Shown: in pieces, positions 61,573 through 64,000 of the stretch
How positions within the stretch are numbered: position 1 is the first letter of the stretch
Layout: each line of letters starts with the position of its first letter
Assembly (NCBI RefSeq): GCF_034258515.1
Contig: NZ_CP139438.1
Span: 4,376,104 to 4,440,103 of the forward strand
From: Pseudarthrobacter oxydans
GTDB taxonomy: Bacteria; Actinomycetota; Actinomycetes; Actinomycetales; Micrococcaceae
Direction: 5' to 3'
Length of the DNA stretch: 64,000 nt
The notes under the pieces: model-generated
What the model was told of the DNA's origin: nothing
Databases searched by the model: none
What the model saw: the letters and a program-made list of their open reading frames with translations, nothing else
Translations under genes and position numbers: made by a program

Positions 61573-62546
61573 TACTTCTTCTTCCTGTTCTTGCGTTGTG
61601 GCTGGATGCGCTGGGCTTTGGCCTGCGCCACGGCCGCGGCGGCAGCAGCCTCGGCTGCCGCCTCGTCCTTCTTACCGCCCAGGATGGGCAAGGCCGGAAG
61701 GCCCTTGGCGGCACGGCGCTCGGCGAGGGCCTTGGCGGCGGGGGATCCCGGCGTCGGCATACGGCGGATGACGAAGAACTGCTGTGCCATGGTCCAAAGG
61801 TTGGTGGTGGTCCAGTAGATCAGGACACCGATGGGGAAGTTGATGCCGCCGACGCCAAAGACGATGGGCAGGATGTAGAGCATCATTTTCTGCTGGCGCA
61901 TGAACGGGCTGGCCATGGCCTCTTCGGACATGTTCTTGGCCATGATCTGCTTCTGCGTAATGAACTGCGAGGCCGTCATGGCAAGGATCATGAGGATGGA
62001 GAGGATCCACACTGAAGTGAGGTTGCCCTCGCCACCGTGCAGGAGCGAGGCGGACAGCGTGGCCCCGAAGATGGTGGACTCGTCAAACTGGACCACCTGG
62101 TCGTGGCTCATGGCCCCGATACCGACGCCCTTGTCACGGGCGGCGCTGATGCCGGAGAGCACGGTGAACAGTGCGAAGAAGAACGGCATCTGGATCAGCA
62201 TGGGGAGGCAGGCAGAGAACGGGTTGGTGCCGTGCTTCTTATACATGGCCATCTGTTCCTGGGCCATGGCCTGGCGGGACAGCTGGTCGGTCTTGCCCTT
62301 GTACTTGTCCTGGAGCTTCTTCAGGTCAGGCTGCAGCAGCTGCATTCCGCGCTGGGCCTTGATCTGCTTGACGAACACGGGAATCAAGGCGGCACGGATC
62401 ACCAGTACCAGCCCGATGATGGACAGCGTCCACGTCCAGCCGGAGGCTTCCGGCAGGCCGATGCTGCTCAGCCCTTCGTGGAAGCCCACCATGATGATGG
62501 AAACAAGCCACTTGAACGGAAACATGATTGTTTCAAAGAAGTCCAT
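61572..62546 (-). CDS. yidC: Membrane protein insertase YidC
   Basis: The 324-residue protein has the five-helix core of YidC2/Oxa1 type: WTLSIIGLVLVIRAALIPVF with the functional Arg, the cytoplasmic hairpin (KKLQDKYKGKTDQLSRQAMA), NPFSACLPMLIQMPFFFALF and VLIYWTTTNLWTMAQQ. A basic, Lys/Arg-rich tail can contact the ribosome. It inserts and folds membrane proteins with or without SecYEG. Confidence 0.97.
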   Translation of the reverse strand: MDFFETIMFPFKWLVSIIMVGFHEGLSSIGLPEASGWTWTLSIIGLVLVIRAALIPVFVKQIKAQRGMQLLQPDLKKLQDKYKGKTDQLSRQAMAQEQMAMYKKHGTNPFSACLPMLIQMPFFFALFTVLSGISAARDKGVGIGAMSHDQVVQFDESTIFGATLSASLLHGGEGNLTSVWILSILMILAMTASQFITQKQIMAKNMSEEAMASPFMRQQKMMLYILPIVFGVGGINFPIGVLIYWTTTNLWTMAQQFFVIRRMPTPGSPAAKALAERRAAKGLPALPILGGKKDEAAAEAAAAAAVAQAKAQRIQPQRKNRKKK

Positions 62547-62562
62547 ACGATATCCCTATTCG

Positions 62563-62958
62563 TCAGGCCGCAGTGCGGCCTTCTCCATCAGACTGCGCAG
62601 CCAGGTATTTGTCCGGGTTGTTCAGTACAACAATTGTGGGGGTCTGGTTTTCAGGCCAGTGGCGGTGGCCGGCGGGGACGTGGTCCACACCGCCGGCGTT
62701 CCAGGGATGGCAGCGCGCCAGGCGCCGGGCTGCCAGCCAGCTGCCCTTGACGGCGCCGTGCACCGTAATCGCCTCGAGGGCATAGGCCGAGCACGAAGGA
62801 AAGAAGCGGCAGACCTGGCCGTACAAGGGTGAAATCACCTTGCGGTAGGCCATCAATAAAAGAATGAGTATGCTGCGGGGCAGGTTCCAGAGGAACAGCG
62901 CAACTGCTGCGGCACTACGTCGGAGACAGGTAACGACGACGGCGGTGGCGTTACGCAC
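62563..62958 (-). CDS. yidD: Membrane protein insertion efficiency factor YidD
   Basis: The 131-residue protein has the family core [20 protein letters not shown] followed by CSAYALEAI and [14 protein letters not shown]. It assists YidC-dependent insertion. The start is taken as GTG at 62958, overlapping the rnpA end by eight bases. The C-terminal tail is longer than in many members. Confidence 0.93.
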   Translation of the reverse strand: MRNATAVVVTCLRRSAAAVALFLWNLPRSILILLLMAYRKVISPLYGQVCRFFPSCSAYALEAITVHGAVKGSWLAARRLARCHPWNAGGVDHVPAGHRHWPENQTPTIVVLNNPDKYLAAQSDGEGRTAA

Positions 62959-63361
62959 GCAGTGTCCCCTCCTGTGTAGTACCGGCCGAACTGTTGGCGG
63001 CAGCCCTTGCAGGGCGGCCGGCCAGCCGGGTCATCGTTGATTCCAATGCGGCATTGTAATCCGACAGCAGCTGGTCCCAGCTGGCAGTTGCGGACGCAGG
63101 AAGCGCCCGGACCACTATGGCAAACCCGGTGCCGTACTCGCGCAGCGAGGCAGCACCTGCTTCTCTCAGTCTCCTCTTAACGAGGTTCCTGGCCACAGCG
63201 TTCCCTACACTCTTGGAAACGATGAACCCGATCCGGCTGGGTTCGTCGGCAGCAATAGCTGCCGTATATAACACTACGTTCCGGCGTCCATTGCGGACAC
63301 CGGAACGTACAGTTGTTGAAAAATCGGCTGCAGTCCTCAAACGGTTACGGGTGGCCAGCAC
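62951..63361 (-). CDS. rnpA: Ribonuclease P protein component
   Basis: The 136-residue protein has the RNR-type motif [20 protein letters not shown] and the N-terminal [20 protein letters not shown]. It forms RNase P with the catalytic RNA to cut tRNA 5' leaders. It lies between rpmH and yidD in the conserved order. Confidence 0.96.
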   Translation of the reverse strand: MLATRNRLRTAADFSTTVRSGVRNGRRNVVLYTAAIAADEPSRIGFIVSKSVGNAVARNLVKRRLREAGAASLREYGTGFAIVVRALPASATASWDQLLSDYNAALESTMTRLAGRPARAAANSSAGTTQEGTLRA

Positions 63362-63401
63362 CTTAAACTCGCAAAGAAATGTCTACCGACAAGTCAGTTA
63401 T

Positions 63402-63539
63402 TTACGCCGACAGCTCGGTACGGCCCTTGCCACGACGGGCCGCCAGGATGGCGCGGCCGGCACGGGTACGCATACGAAGGCGGAAGCCGTGCTTCTTGGC
63501 TCGACGGCGGTTATTCGGCTGAAAAGTCCGCTTGCTCAC
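63402..63539 (-). CDS. rpmH: 50S ribosomal protein L34
   Basis: The 45-residue product is [20 protein letters not shown] followed by [20 protein letters not shown] and TELSA, the standard actinobacterial L34. It begins with GTG at 63537-63539 and ends with TAA at 63402-63404. It is the first gene left of the origin and is divergent from the expected dnaA. Confidence 0.97.
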   Translation of the reverse strand: MSKRTFQPNNRRRAKKHGFRLRMRTRAGRAILAARRGKGRTELSA

Positions 63540-64000
63540 GTTAGTTACTCCAGTGGATCAAAGGTGCGCCCACCGTATGGGGAAGAACTGGCCGACGCTA
63601 AGTTTTGTATATGCACGCTTCCCCCGGCTGCTCAAGCGCACTGCGCCTAAGAGATTCAGATGGGGCCAAAAAGCGGACACAAAGGACTTCACAACGTTAG
63701 GGCAACCTGAACCCCTGAGTCAAACTGAGGCTCCACGTGCGGGCTATCCCCAACTGTGCTTAACCTGCCCTCCGAGGCTGTGGATGAAGTGGCTCACAGG
63801 GCCGTTTTGGAAACCACATCCATGTAATTATCCACAAGCTCCTTGCCAGCTATCTTCTAGGCTTTTCATCCCCTAGAGTGGCCCAGTAGCCGATTATCCA
63901 CGTGCTGTGCATAACCCTGTGGATGAAGCTGAACCCATCCTGGTTCAAGACTCGCGGCTGCAGGCAATGCAGGCAAAGCAAGTTTTGAGGGAACCGATTG
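63540..64000. promoter_or_regulatory. oriC: rpmH-dnaA intergenic region, left part of oriC
   Basis: No gene is present. DnaA boxes on both strands: TGTGGATGA (63779-63787), TTATCCACA (63828-63836, perfect), TTATCCACG (63894-63902), TGTGCATAA (63906-63914; perfect TTATNCACA form) and TGTGGATGA (63918-63926). The position between rpmH and the expected dnaA matches the usual origin location. The rest of the origin and dnaA lie beyond the window. Confidence 0.8.

Noticed and set aside
1..64000. CRISPR arrays, IS elements, transposases, prophage genes and tRNA genes
   Set aside because: I looked for spaced direct repeats, transposase motifs and tRNA-like cloverleaf sequences and saw none that I could support.

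Overview
The window is about 64 kb of high-GC actinobacterial chromosome. Gene order and protein sequences point to the Micrococcaceae, most likely an Arthrobacter or Pseudarthrobacter species (an inference, not tested by search). It runs up to the replication origin from the left. The last 17 kb carries the conserved oriC-flanking block pcnA, NUDIX, murJ, trxB, trxA, parB, parA, rsmG, jag, yidC, yidD, rnpA, rpmH, followed by a DnaA-box-rich segment. dnaA should lie just beyond base 64000.

Layout. 1-2.8 kb: a DnaA-box-rich leader, a two-gene operon with an L7/L12-like protein, an FMN reductase and a secreted protein. 2.8-4.6 kb: the rpsF-ssb-rpsR-rplI operon. 4.8-18.3 kb: an accessory surface-glycan region with two metallophosphoesterases, a translationally coupled chain (GT2, Wzx-like flippase, large membrane protein, two small membrane proteins), an HPr-kinase-like ATPase, a 1249-residue repetitive secreted protein and two more GT2 enzymes. 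18.6-28.9 kb: M18 aminopeptidase with an amino-acid permease, an ABC exporter, a PAP2/diacylglycerol-kinase fusion, a DeoR-MFS pair and an ABC-F ATPase. 29-38.9 kb: an amide/ureide catabolic region (amidase, M20 amidohydrolase, MHS transporter, LysR; PucR divergent from a semialdehyde dehydrogenase and a class III aminotransferase). This fits the end of reductive pyrimidine or beta-alanine catabolism. 39-45.4 kb: PBP2a-like lipoprotein, FAD oxidoreductase, GT87 membrane protein, two candidate small ORFs and a histidine phosphatase. 45.4-64 kb: the origin-flanking block.

The most unusual part is the 4.5 kb stretch between trxA and parB (53.3-57.8 kb). I find no credible gene in it, but it holds eight parS-like sites, with a ninth inside parA. 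A separate cluster of DnaA boxes lies about 8.5 kb from the presumed oriC and surrounds one of the parS sites. Two of the parS sites sit in diverged direct repeats of about 430 bp. The stretch looks like a dedicated centromere/origin-control region. Other notable structures are a 92-bp concentric palindrome, a second 89-bp palindrome, a 1182-bp in-gene duplication and several candidate operators.
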